Program-made: the position numbers and the translations under genes
The notes under the pieces: model-generated
Database searches by the model: none
Told to the model about the DNA's origin: nothing
The model's input: the letters and a program-made list of their open reading frames with translations, nothing else
In this document: piece by piece, positions 35,603 through 43,386 of the stretch
Numbering within the stretch: position 1 is the stretch's first letter
How the letters are laid out: every line of letters starts with the position of its first letter
NCBI RefSeq assembly: GCF_023555415.1
Contig: NZ_JAKRYL010000002.1
Coordinates: 1-64,000 of the forward strand
Reading direction: 5' to 3'
Length of the DNA: 64,000 nucleotides
DNA from: Halalkalibacter alkaliphilus
GTDB taxonomy: Bacteria; Bacillota; Bacilli; Bacillales; Bacillaceae_D

Positions 35603-37198
35603 CTACTTTTCATCATCAAGCAGTTCGAGAAAATATTCTTTTAATGCTTCCATCCGTCGTTCATCTAGTTCCTTCTCTGTTCCAGAAACAATAATAGAGG
35701 TAATTGTATCATTTTTATGGAGACCACCATGTTCGCCGCCTTCATTATGAACAGGTGCGCCTTCAGACTTTAGAGTATATCCAGGCTTTGCAGTCACGAC
35801 CATTGATTCAGAATGACTGTTAAGCGCCCCGTACAGTTGATGAAAAATATCGGGATAATCGCCATAGGCAATTGTTCCATCTAATTCGTTAACTTTAATA
35901 TCAGCAATTTGTTCATTGCCTTGAAAAGACCACGATTGTCCATATTTATCATACAAACTTCCGCCTTCTTGAACCCGTAAATACCCTTCTGTTCCTACTT
36001 GATACAAAATTAATTCATTACCATCGAGCCAAGCAAGATGATCTATCCGATTATCCTGATGTAATTGATCTGCTATGTCGATAAAATCTAAGCTTGGTTC
36101 AATTGCATATAAGTATGCTGAGCGGTGGTTGTTTGCTATGACAATATCACCGCTAGATGGTTCATCCATTAGTGGTGCTACAGAATAAGGGTCAAGCAAA
36201 GGTTCTAATTCAATAGCTGCTTTTTCTTTCTTATCTGTTAACAGGTCTTGTCCGTGGTCGCCCATGATCACAAAGATGTTTTCGCGAAGAGCTTCGTCCC
36301 AACTGTCATATGCATTTAAAATTTCTTGCAAGTACCCATCTGTTTTTGCGAAGTATTCTGGACTAACGGGACCGTGATAATGAGCATCTTTATCATAATT
36401 CGGAAAGAAGACCATCAGGAAATCAGGTTGTTCATTTTCTTGAATCAGTTTTGCGGTTACCTCTGCTGAATAGGAGTCGTTAAGACCAAACTTTTGATAA
36501 AAGCTTTCGTCTAATTTTGCTCCTTGAACCGCTTTTGGTTTTACCGCTTGACCGAAAGCGAGAAGGTCAGGTCCTTTTGTTTCTATTTTATCTGGCAGAT
36601 GCAATAATGATTTCATATAGCTCGGTACTGTTACTCTGTGAGTTTGATCACCGCGATAAACAAGAAGGTTGATGGAACCACTCGTCCGACCTTTTTGTTT
36701 TAAGTCTTCATAAATGGTGCTTACTTTTGGTGAGATATGGCTTGTGTTTAAATGAGTTAATGTGTTCATTAGTGTATCGTTCATGCCTAATTTCCAATAC
36801 TTTGATATTGTAGATCCATAATCGACAATGACATCGCCATTAGGATCGTACCAAACAAGACCCGGAACATTATGTTCCTTTGGTGAAGCCCCAGTCACTA
36901 ATGTGCTTTCAATAGACACAGACATAGACGGAAATGGAGCGACTAAATCGTGATAGACCTGTCCACGTTCGGCTAAAAAGGATAGAGCAGGAAGAGAGCC
37001 ACGTTCCATTGTTTCCTCAATTACTGGTTTTGTCATTGAATCAATTACAACGACAATGACATTCTTCCCTTTCCCAAGAGTACCTGCTTCAGATGATTGT
37101 GCTAAGGTTGCACCCTCAGGACGTTCTTGTTGACATCCAGCTACTAACATACACGCAATGAGGGTGTACATTACTATGATTCTCATACGTTTCACCAT
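35603..37198 (-). CDS. Alkaline phosphatase superfamily lipoprotein (phosphodiesterase-like)
   Basis: 531 residues. A signal peptide ends in the lipobox MLVAGC, so the protein is anchored outside the membrane. Superfamily motifs are VVVIDSMTKP (first metal Asp), the Ser/Thr nucleophile region SMSVSIESTLVTGA, DKDAHYHG, MGDHGQD and the late GGEHGGLHKND. This matches type I phosphodiesterase/nucleotide pyrophosphatase relatives. It lies 6 bases after a DUF421 gene and is probably co-transcribed with it. ATG at 37198 lacks a ribosome site; ATG at 37186, after GGATGGTG, is an alternative. Substrate unknown. Confidence 0.83.
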   Translation of the reverse strand: MVKRMRIIVMYTLIACMLVAGCQQERPEGATLAQSSEAGTLGKGKNVIVVVIDSMTKPVIEETMERGSLPALSFLAERGQVYHDLVAPFPSMSVSIESTLVTGASPKEHNVPGLVWYDPNGDVIVDYGSTISKYWKLGMNDTLMNTLTHLNTSHISPKVSTIYEDLKQKGRTSGSINLLVYRGDQTHRVTVPSYMKSLLHLPDKIETKGPDLLAFGQAVKPKAVQGAKLDESFYQKFGLNDSYSAEVTAKLIQENEQPDFLMVFFPNYDKDAHYHGPVSPEYFAKTDGYLQEILNAYDSWDEALRENIFVIMGDHGQDLLTDKKEKAAIELEPLLDPYSVAPLMDEPSSGDIVIANNHRSAYLYAIEPSLDFIDIADQLHQDNRIDHLAWLDGNELILYQVGTEGYLRVQEGGSLYDKYGQSWSFQGNEQIADIKVNELDGTIAYGDYPDIFHQLYGALNSHSESMVVTAKPGYTLKSEGAPVHNEGGEHGGLHKNDTITSIIVSGTEKELDERRMEALKEYFLELLDDEK

Positions 37199-37204
37199 CC
37201 ATTT

Positions 37205-37885
37205 TTAGTACGTCTGAATTTCAAAGCCTTCCCCATTTTGCCATTCCGCAAATAAGACTGCAGATGGACCTTCGATTCCTCGGTTTAATAATTCATCTAT
37301 TAACCATGATCTCTCTTTATTTATTTTCGCTAAACCTTCCTCAATTACTTCTCCATCTAGAATGAGGAGTACAGGTAAATAAACATCTTGTGCGGGTATT
37401 TGTAAATCACGATTCACAGGATAATCTAATGGTTGTTTACGCATTACATTAACTGCACCATTTGTTTCTAAAATCCCATATTCTACTTCTCGAACAGAAA
37501 AAACACCTTTATCACGTAACAGATGCAACAGTTGATCTAGATCTAGTTTGTTCTTTTTAAGTTCTTCATATTGGATCTTCCCTTGAGAAATAATTATAGA
37601 AGGGGTTCCTTCAAGCCACGGTCTAGATTTTCGCATTTTTTGCGTAATCATTTCAATCGTATAAATTAAAGTCCCCCATACTACTACCGCATAGAGAACG
37701 TAATGGAGACCGATATCTTTATCATAAATTGCATTTCCGACGAGTTCTCCTAATACGAGGGCTGAGATGAAATCAAACGGTGTTAATTGAGTAATTTGAC
37801 TCTTCCCAAGTACTTTGGTCATAACTAGTAAAGCAAAAAAACCGACAAAGAGTTCTAAAGTTAAATGGAAGAAGTTCGTATTCAC
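37205..37885 (-). CDS. DUF421 (YetF-type) membrane protein
   Basis: 226 residues: three N-terminal membrane segments with the hallmark TPFDFISALVLGELVGNAI, then the cytoplasmic DUF421 domain (GTPSIIISQGKIQYEELKKN, LLHLLRDKGVFSVREVEYGI). DUF421 proteins are common in spore formers; no biochemical role is established. The GTG start is preceded by AAAGGGG, which lies inside a perfect 14-bp hairpin arm. It is followed 6 bases later by the phosphatase-like lipoprotein gene. Confidence 0.9.
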   Translation of the reverse strand: MNTNFFHLTLELFVGFFALLVMTKVLGKSQITQLTPFDFISALVLGELVGNAIYDKDIGLHYVLYAVVVWGTLIYTIEMITQKMRKSRPWLEGTPSIIISQGKIQYEELKKNKLDLDQLLHLLRDKGVFSVREVEYGILETNGAVNVMRKQPLDYPVNRDLQIPAQDVYLPVLLILDGEVIEEGLAKINKERSWLIDELLNRGIEGPSAVLFAEWQNGEGFEIQTY

Positions 37886-37890
37886 ACTAC

Positions 37891-37943
37891 TACCCCTTTG
37901 TTCGTGATTACATTATGTTTTAGTGTGAGCGAACAAAGGGGTA
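37891..37943 (-). promoter_or_regulatory. Hairpin that encloses the DUF421 ribosome binding site
   Basis: TACCCCTTTGTTCG (37891-37904) and CGAACAAAGGGGTA (37930-37943) form a perfect 14-bp stem with a 25-base loop. On the minus strand the 3' arm contains the AAAGGGG Shine-Dalgarno of the DUF421 gene, 7 bases before its GTG. It could also act as a terminator for the upstream 176-residue gene, but lacks a T-run. Confidence 0.7.
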
Positions 37944-37944
37944 T

Positions 37945-38475
37945 TTATGAGGAAGAATTTAATTCAGTCAGCCAATGGTCAAATTGTTTGACGAGGAGTT
38001 TTGAAGATTGGTGAAGCTTGTGGAGTTCAGAGTTCGTGTCACCTGGGTTTCCGCGGAAGACAGATTTAACTTTCCCGTCATTTGAGGTCCAATGTGATTG
38101 TAAGTAGGTATGGTAAGCAGTCCAGAACCTTTGAATAATGAAAATTTGCTCAAGTGAAAACATCTTGGTTAGTTCGGAATTTGAGACATTGTGGTTACGA
38201 GGGCTGTTTTCAATAAGCTTAGCGTGTAAATCAAATTGCTGCTTAGAAACGACATCGCGAATTTCATACATCAAAACAAGGAGATGTGCTTTTCTCTCAT
38301 CAAGCAGTTTTGTTTGTATGTAATCATTATATGCAGTCGAGTGCGATGATAGCTTTTCAATTCGTTCGTTTAAGAAAATTAAGTCGTGTTTCACTTTTAT
38401 TTGGTTATATAAAATGGTTGATGTTATACCAATTAAAATGATAAGAAGCAAAGAAAAAATAATGGAAAAAAGCAT
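37945..38475 (-). CDS. Membrane-anchored protein of unknown function
   Basis: 176 residues. One N-terminal membrane segment (SIIFSLLLIILIGITSTILY) is followed by a mostly helical, Leu/Lys/Glu/His-rich domain with probable coiled coil (KHDLIFLNERIEKLSSHSTA). I do not recognise a family. AAGGGGG lies 8 bases before the ATG. It is upstream of the DUF421-phosphatase pair on the same strand and divergent from the DUF1657/spoVA operon, so a link to the spore locus is possible but unproven. Confidence 0.65.
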   Translation of the reverse strand: MLFSIIFSLLLIILIGITSTILYNQIKVKHDLIFLNERIEKLSSHSTAYNDYIQTKLLDERKAHLLVLMYEIRDVVSKQQFDLHAKLIENSPRNHNVSNSELTKMFSLEQIFIIQRFWTAYHTYLQSHWTSNDGKVKSVFRGNPGDTNSELHKLHQSSKLLVKQFDHWLTELNSSS

Positions 38476-38585
38476 ATGTAAGCCCCCTTAAAATCTTAAT
38501 AGTTCTAGTGTAGCACAAAGATAAGAGCAAGACTTTTTTGACAATATTTGTTTCTTATAGTTTAGATTTAATTTTCCATCCTACT

Positions 38586-38605
38586 AGTGAAGGAGCACCT
38601 TCACT
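38586..38605 (+). promoter_or_regulatory. Perfect small hairpin before the first DUF1657 gene
   Basis: AGTGAAGG and CCTTCACT form an 8-bp stem with a four-base loop, 17 bases before the AGGGGG ribosome site. Role unknown. Confidence 0.45.
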
Positions 38606-38634
38606 ATAAACGAACCGATCTAGGGGGAACGACA

Positions 38635-38838
38635 TTGACAGTAGCGGTGAAATTTAAACAAACATTAGCAGGGTTAAAAAGTGCACAGGCGAGTTTAGAA
38701 ACATTTGCTCTTGATACGGAAAATCAACAAGCAAAGCAATTATTCCAACAAATGGCTCAGCAAACTCAAAGCGTGATTGATGGACTAGAACCTCGTTTGC
38801 AGCAAATCCAAGAAGAAGAGCCCCAATACAAACAATAA
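38635..38838 (+). CDS. DUF1657 protein, copy 1
   Basis: 67 residues, an acidic helical protein (VKFKQTLAGLKSAQASLETF, ALDTENQQAKQLFQQMAQQT). DUF1657 proteins occur almost only in spore formers and accompany the spoVA2mob genes. TTG at 38635 is chosen because AGGGGGAAC precedes it and because it gives exactly the length of the next copy. Function unknown. Confidence 0.88.
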   Translation: MTVAVKFKQTLAGLKSAQASLETFALDTENQQAKQLFQQMAQQTQSVIDGLEPRLQQIQEEEPQYKQ

Positions 38839-38858
38839 CATTTTAAAGTTGACAAAAA

Positions 38859-38877
38859 TTGTATCTCATAGATACAA
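38859..38877 (+). promoter_or_regulatory. Palindrome before DUF1657 copy 2
   Basis: TTGTATC / GATACAA with a five-base spacer, beginning 5 bases after a TTGACA (38849-38854). It may be an operator over a second promoter, but no convincing -10 is visible. Confidence 0.4.
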
Positions 38878-38923
38878 GCATTTTACTTAATCTAACAATA
38901 CAACATTAGAGGAGGACGTCACC

Positions 38924-39127
38924 GTGACTGTCGCAGCAAAATTTAAACAAACAATAGCAGGATTAAAAAGTGCACAAGCAAGCTTAGAAACATTCGCTCT
39001 TGATACAGAAAATGAACAAGCAAAACAACTATTTCAACAAGCCGCCCAGCAAACCCAACAGGTTGTTGATGGACTAGAACCAAGGTTGCAGCAAATTGAA
39101 CAAGAAGAACCACAATACAAACAGTAA
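38924..39127 (+). CDS. DUF1657 protein, copy 2
   Basis: 67 residues, nearly identical to copy 1 (only about nine differences, for example AAKFKQTIAG versus AVKFKQTLAG). It starts 289 bases after copy 1 in the same direction, so this is a recent tandem duplication. GTG follows GGAGGACG. In known spoVA2mob operons the first gene is a single DUF1657. Confidence 0.9.
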   Translation: MTVAAKFKQTIAGLKSAQASLETFALDTENEQAKQLFQQAAQQTQQVVDGLEPRLQQIEQEEPQYKQ

Positions 39128-39137
39128 CGGAAAAACA

Positions 39138-39177
39138 GGTATCCCAAAAGGTCAATAACACACCCTTTGGGGATACC
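39138..39177 (+). terminator. Strong hairpin between DUF1657 copy 2 and the lipoprotein gene
   Basis: GGTATCCCAAAAGG (39138-39151) and CCTTTGGGGATACC (39164-39177) form a 14-bp stem. There is no T-run, so it more likely sets relative expression or mRNA stability inside the operon than ending transcription. Confidence 0.55.
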
Positions 39178-39214
39178 CCCTTACTACATAGCGGTAAAAA
39201 AGGAGGAGTAAATC

Positions 39215-39652
39215 ATGAAAGGATTCATAAGTGGAATGATCGTTTTATGCTTACTCGCAGGGTGCCAAAACCTAACAGGAGCTACTCCGGATGTGAAACC
39301 TATGCAATTACAAGAAAACGCTATAATCATTCAAGATCAAGCGGATGAAGCAAAAAAAATTGTTCTATCCATGGAGGAAGTTGTTGAAATCAAAGGAGTC
39401 TCTGATAACGATGACAACATTTATTTAGCACCTAGAGTAAAACACTTTGACCGATTTAGGTTAAAAGAAATAAGAAAAACAGGATTCGACTCTGTCAAAA
39501 AACGCTATCCTGATGCAACTGTATTCTTATCAACGGACCAAAAGATCTTTATGGAACTAGAAAAGTTAGAAAAGGAATTAAAAAATCGAACAATAAGCGA
39601 ACAACGGTTAAAAAAAGAATTGAAAAAGCTTGAAGATATGATGAAAGGGTAA
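39215..39652 (+). CDS. YhcN/YlaJ-like spore lipoprotein
   Basis: 145 residues. A signal peptide with lipobox CLLAGC marks lipidation at about Cys17. The middle (EEVVEIKGVSDNDDNIYLAP, VKHFDRFRLKEIRK) matches the sporulation lipoprotein YhcN/YlaJ family, and the C-terminus is a Lys/Glu-rich helix. A YhcN/YlaJ-like gene is a standard member of the spoVA2mob operon. AAGGAGG precedes the ATG, and spoVAC starts 14 bases after the stop. Confidence 0.82.
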   Translation: MKGFISGMIVLCLLAGCQNLTGATPDVKPMQLQENAIIIQDQADEAKKIVLSMEEVVEIKGVSDNDDNIYLAPRVKHFDRFRLKEIRKTGFDSVKKRYPDATVFLSTDQKIFMELEKLEKELKNRTISEQRLKKELKKLEDMMKG

Positions 39653-39666
39653 AGGGGCGAAATCAG

Positions 39667-40146
39667 ATGTCGTCAAGTAAAGGAAAAAATGTTACACCAG
39701 CTCAGCAAAAATATCAAATGTTGCAGAAGAAACATGAATTAAAACGACCAGTCGTTAAAAACTGTTTCAGGGCATTTTTGGTTGGCGGATTTATTTGTTT
39801 AATTGGTCAAGGACTTCATGTTTTTTATTATACTTTTTTTGATTTTACACAGAGATCAGCAGGTGACCCTACTGTAGCAACATTAATCTTTATTTCTGTT
39901 TTATTAACGGGGTTTGGAGTGTATGACCGAATTGCTCAGTTTGCTGGTGGAGGTACGGCTGTGCCTGTAACAGGGTTTGCTAACTCTGTAGCTTCAGCTG
40001 CTATTGAACATCGTACAGAAGGTTATGTTCTTGGCGTTGGAGGAAATATTTTTAAATTAGCCGGTTCTGTTATCGTTTTTGGTACAGTCGCAGCTTTTGT
40101 CATTGCTCTTATTAAAACGATTCTCATTCAATGGGGAGGGTTGTAG
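39667..40146 (+). CDS. spoVAC: Stage V sporulation protein AC
   Basis: 159 residues with four to five membrane segments and the family core VKNCFRAFLVGGFICLIGQG and GFGVYDRIAQFAGGGTAVPV. SpoVAC forms a mechanosensitive channel in the spore inner membrane that passes dipicolinic acid (DPA). The genes for SpoVAA, AB and AF are absent, so this is the short AC-AD-AEb set typical of spoVA2mob. SpoVAD follows 3 bases later. Confidence 0.95.
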   Translation: MSSSKGKNVTPAQQKYQMLQKKHELKRPVVKNCFRAFLVGGFICLIGQGLHVFYYTFFDFTQRSAGDPTVATLIFISVLLTGFGVYDRIAQFAGGGTAVPVTGFANSVASAAIEHRTEGYVLGVGGNIFKLAGSVIVFGTVAAFVIALIKTILIQWGGL

Positions 40147-40149
40147 ACG

Positions 40150-41166
40150 ATGTTACAAGGTCATCAAACATGGGAGTTTGAAAACAAACCTGTTATTTTG
40201 TCCACTGGTACCGTTGGTGGACCATTTGAAGCAGACGGGGAATTAGCAGATGATTTTGACTTATTACATGATGATTTATGGATTGGACAAGATTCTTATG
40301 AAAAAGCGCAAAAGGTATTAGTTGAAGAGTCTGTGTCACGAGCTATTGAAAAAGCTCAGTTAAGAAATGAAGATATTCAATTTATGTTTGCTGGGGATCT
40401 GATAAATCAAATTACTCCATCTAGCTTTGCAGGACGTACACTAGCAATTCCTTATTTTGGATTGTTTGGTGCTTGTTCAACATCAATGGAAGGATTAGCG
40501 TTAGCTTCTTTTATTATTAATGCCAAAGGGGCCGAGCGTATTATTGCAGCTGCTTCGAGTCATAATGCAGCAACAGAAAAGCAATTTAGGTACCCAACAG
40601 AATATGGGGGGCAGAAGCCACCTACAGCCCAGTGGACAGTGACAGCATCAGGGGCTGCTTTGGTTTCAAACGTTGGCGATGGACCAGTTGTGACATCGGC
40701 AACGATAGGGAAAGTAATTGATATGGGGTTGTCAGACCCGTTTAACATGGGGGGAGCAATGGCTCCAGCAGCAGCTGATACGATTGTTTCACACTTCCGT
40801 GATCGAAATTTACCGGCAGATTATTATGACTTGGTCGCAACAGGTGATTTAGGAAAGGTTGGACTTCCAATTGCAAAAGAGTTAATTGAAGAAAAGGGAC
40901 TACAGTTACCTGAAGATACGTTTCAAGATTGTGGATTGATGATTTATCGAGAAGGACAGCCAGTACTTGCTGGTGGGAGCGGCGCCGGTTGCTCTGCTTC
41001 CGTGACATATGGTCATTTGTTAAACCGCATGAAAAAAGGCGAACTAAAACGAATTTTAATCGTGGCAACTGGAGCGCTATTATCACCAATGTCTTTTCAA
41101 CAAAAAGAAACGATTCCTTGTATTGCACACGCTGTTTCATTTGAAGCAGGGGGTGGCATGCAATGA
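40150..41166 (+). CDS. spoVAD: Stage V sporulation protein AD
   Basis: 338 residues with a thiolase-like fold. Recognisable segments are NKPVILSTGTVGGPFEADG, FGACSTSMEGLALASFII and GAGCSASVTYGH. SpoVAD is a soluble DPA-binding protein that sits on the SpoVA channel. The Cys of GACSTS corresponds to the thiolase position but the protein is not known to be an enzyme. It overlaps the next gene by 4 bases. Confidence 0.96.
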   Translation: MLQGHQTWEFENKPVILSTGTVGGPFEADGELADDFDLLHDDLWIGQDSYEKAQKVLVEESVSRAIEKAQLRNEDIQFMFAGDLINQITPSSFAGRTLAIPYFGLFGACSTSMEGLALASFIINAKGAERIIAAASSHNAATEKQFRYPTEYGGQKPPTAQWTVTASGAALVSNVGDGPVVTSATIGKVIDMGLSDPFNMGGAMAPAAADTIVSHFRDRNLPADYYDLVATGDLGKVGLPIAKELIEEKGLQLPEDTFQDCGLMIYREGQPVLAGGSGAGCSASVTYGHLLNRMKKGELKRILIVATGALLSPMSFQQKETIPCIAHAVSFEAGGGMQ

Positions 41167-41513
41167 TTTTTATTTCTGCTTTTGTTGTAGGAGGGCTTAT
41201 ATGTGTCATCGGACAAGTGTTAATGGATGTGTTTAAATTAACCCCTGCACATACAATGAGTACGCTTGTTGTGTCTGGTGCAGTTCTTGACGGGTTAGGA
41301 CTATACGAACCATTAATTGATTTTGCAGGTGCAGGAGCAACGGTTCCAATTACAAGCTTTGGGAATGCTCTTGTACATGGAGCGATGGCTGAAGCTGAAG
41401 CGAATGGGATAGTTGGTGTCCTTACAGGGATTTTCGAGGTGACAAGCGCGGGGATCTCAGCAGCTATTATATTTGGGTTTCTCGCTTCTTTAGTATTTAG
41501 ACCAAAAGGATAA
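41163..41513 (+). CDS. spoVAE: Stage V sporulation protein AEb
   Basis: 116 residues with three to four membrane segments, related to SpoVAC: GGLICVIGQVLMDVFKLTPA, GLGLYEPLIDFAGAGATVPI. It is part of the DPA channel. The ATG overlaps the spoVAD stop. The final codons (PKG stop) run directly into a tandem AAAGGAT repeat. Confidence 0.94.
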   Translation: MIFISAFVVGGLICVIGQVLMDVFKLTPAHTMSTLVVSGAVLDGLGLYEPLIDFAGAGATVPITSFGNALVHGAMAEAEANGIVGVLTGIFEVTSAGISAAIIFGFLASLVFRPKG

Positions 41514-41540
41514 AGGATAAAGGATAAAGGATAAAGGAGA
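41507..41540 (+). repeat. Tandem 7-bp repeat (AAAGGAT)n before the third DUF1657 gene
   Basis: Four copies of AAAGGAT follow one another from the spoVAE stop codon and end in AAAGGAG, the ribosome binding site of the DUF1657 gene. The repeat therefore spans stop codon, spacer and Shine-Dalgarno. Such arrays can change copy number by slippage. Confidence 0.9.
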
Positions 41541-41547
41541 ATGATTC

Positions 41548-41754
41548 ATGACAGTTGGAAGCAAAGTTCAAGGGTTACTTATCTCATTGCAGTCCATTGA
41601 TGCCACATTAACTTCACTTGCATTGAAAACAAAGGAGCCGAAAGCTCGTGAAGCATTTCACCAAGGCGCATTAAAAACAAGAACAGTAATCCAAGAAATT
41701 AAAAAAAGAAAGGGTCAAATCGAATTTGATGAACCAACTTATCAACAAACATAA
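41548..41754 (+). CDS. DUF1657 protein, copy 3
   Basis: 68 residues (MTVGSKVQGLLISLQSIDAT, LALKTKEPKAREAFHQGALK). It is diverged from the two upstream copies but of equal length and layout. ATG follows AAAGGAG. It sits between spoVAE and the 2Duf gene, the position a DUF1657 gene holds in spoVA2mob operons. Confidence 0.87.
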   Translation: MTVGSKVQGLLISLQSIDATLTSLALKTKEPKAREAFHQGALKTRTVIQEIKKRKGQIEFDEPTYQQT

Positions 41755-41768
41755 GGGAGGGGCTCTAA

Positions 41769-42629
41769 ATGCTAGGATGGGTTGAAGTTGCGCTACGAAG
41801 TTTTGTTGGATTTCTATTATTGATTGCAATTGCGCGGCTTTTTGTTCGCAAACCCTTGGGTGAGGCCTCACAATTAGAATTTGGCTTGATAGCTTCAGTA
41901 GCCGTGATCCTAGCTATTGGATCCATTCAACTAGCCGTCCCAATTGGATATTTATTAGTAGCTTTACTCATTTGGGCCGGTGGAGCAATTGGAATAATGT
42001 ATTTTAGTGTCAAGAACGCATCATTCAGATCAGCTATTTATGGTAAAGGAATCCCGATCATGAAGGATGGAAAGATACTGGAAGATAATATGAAAAAACA
42101 GCATTTATCTACAGATGAATTATTACGAAAACTTAGAGGAAAGCAAGTATTTCAAGTAGCGGATGTTGAATTTGCTGTATTAGAAGGAAATGGTGAATTA
42201 AATGTTCTTGTAAAAAAAGAACAACAACCGATCACAGCGAAAATGCTTGATCATCAAGTGCCCCCAATCAAGGAACCGGAAACTGTTATTATGGATGGGA
42301 AGATATTACATGAACCGTTAGCAACAAGAGGGTTAAATCAAGAATGGTTAAAGGCAGAGTTAGAAAAAATGAATGCCATAATTGAAAATGTTTTTATGGC
42401 TCAAATCGATGAATATGGTCAATTAACCATTGATTTATTTGATGATGTTCTTCAAGTTCCACAACCGACAGAATTACCAATGCTTGAAGCGAATATTAAA
42501 AGCATAATAGCTGACCTTGAGACATTTACTCTTGATACGGAGAATGCTCAGGCAAAAAAGAGCTATAAATGGTGTGCAGAACAAATGAAACAAGTTCATG
42601 AACAAGTCTCTCCGTTTACTAAAACGTAA
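41769..42629 (+). CDS. 2Duf protein: DUF421 plus C-terminal DUF1657
   Basis: 286 residues. Two to three membrane segments are followed by the DUF421 domain (GKGIPIMKDGKILEDNMKKQ, LRGKQVFQVADVEFAVLEGN) and a C-terminal DUF1657-like helix bundle from about residue 235 (EANIKSIIADLETFTLDTEN). This fusion is the 2Duf protein of spoVA2mob, reported to have the greatest effect on spore wet-heat resistance and to alter inner-membrane properties. It closes the operon; a terminator follows. Confidence 0.9.
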   Translation: MLGWVEVALRSFVGFLLLIAIARLFVRKPLGEASQLEFGLIASVAVILAIGSIQLAVPIGYLLVALLIWAGGAIGIMYFSVKNASFRSAIYGKGIPIMKDGKILEDNMKKQHLSTDELLRKLRGKQVFQVADVEFAVLEGNGELNVLVKKEQQPITAKMLDHQVPPIKEPETVIMDGKILHEPLATRGLNQEWLKAELEKMNAIIENVFMAQIDEYGQLTIDLFDDVLQVPQPTELPMLEANIKSIIADLETFTLDTENAQAKKSYKWCAEQMKQVHEQVSPFTKT

Positions 42630-42664
42630 AAAAATATAAAACCTTCATAAAAAGGTATTAAACG

Positions 42665-42697
42665 TCCCTTTCGTTTTCGTTACGAAGGGATTTTTGA
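42665..42697 (+). terminator. Rho-independent terminator of the spoVA2mob-like operon
   Basis: TCCCTTTCG pairs with CGAAGGGA-type right arm (42665-42690), followed by TTTTTG. Confidence 0.82.
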
Positions 42698-42809
42698 TTA
42701 TAAATTAGTTTAATATATGAGTTTATGATGCATTATTTGGGAAGACTGGAAATAACTATCGTCTAGCTGTTGTTATGTAAAATTTCGTATTTTAAAAAGG
42801 AGAGGAGAA

Positions 42810-43286
42810 GTGTTGGAATACATTATTTCATTTGGGAAAGCAATAGGATTGTTTGTTGTAGGATTAACGGCATTTCGCTTTATGGGAAGCCAAGCAGTTA
42901 GCAGGTTAACTGACTTTGACTTAGTGGTGGCAATTGCGATAGGTGCGTTAATTGCTAAGCCATTGGCAGACCCAGAATTAAATCCATGGATTGCAATTGT
43001 AGCAATTTTTGCATTAGTTATAGCACAAATTGTTATAAGTTGGCTTTCACTTAAAAGTACAGTCTTTGAGCGAATTATTTCAGGTAAACCTATTAAGATT
43101 ATTGAAAATGGTTTAATTGTGATGAATGGGTTACGAAAAGCGAGGATCAGCAAAAATGAATTGAACGAAGAATTACGAGTAAAAGGATTTAAATCTCCCT
43201 CAGAAGTTCAACAGGTTATTATAGAACCAAATGGCAAGTTTAGTGTATTTCCAAAATCTAAACAGGATGAGCTCAATAAAGATTAA
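42810..43286 (+). CDS. Short DUF421 membrane protein
   Basis: 158 residues: three membrane segments (SFGKAIGLFVVGLTAFRFMG, TDFDLVVAIAIGALIAKPLA) and only the first half of the DUF421 cytoplasmic domain (IIENGLIVMNGLRKARISKN, LRVKGFKSPSEVQQVII). It ends where full-length relatives continue for another 60-70 residues, so it may be a naturally short form. GTG follows GGAGAGGAG. It lies outside the upstream operon's terminator. Confidence 0.83.
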   Translation: MLEYIISFGKAIGLFVVGLTAFRFMGSQAVSRLTDFDLVVAIAIGALIAKPLADPELNPWIAIVAIFALVIAQIVISWLSLKSTVFERIISGKPIKIIENGLIVMNGLRKARISKNELNEELRVKGFKSPSEVQQVIIEPNGKFSVFPKSKQDELNKD

Positions 43287-43386
43287 AAAATTTACATTTG
43301 CAGTTCGTCTCCTCTTAATAAAAAGTCAATTAAACTATCATATTGATGGAACAACTGTACAATAGAAACATCAAGGAGCTACTATA

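Noticed and set aside
38635-39127. The tandem DUF1657 repeats as part of a CRISPR or phage repeat
   Set aside because: The repeat units are complete reading frames with their own ribosome sites, not short spaced repeats.
40742-41209. A 155-codon antisense ORF in spoVAD
   Set aside because: It is opposite a well-conserved coding gene, lacks a ribosome site and shows no recognisable domain.
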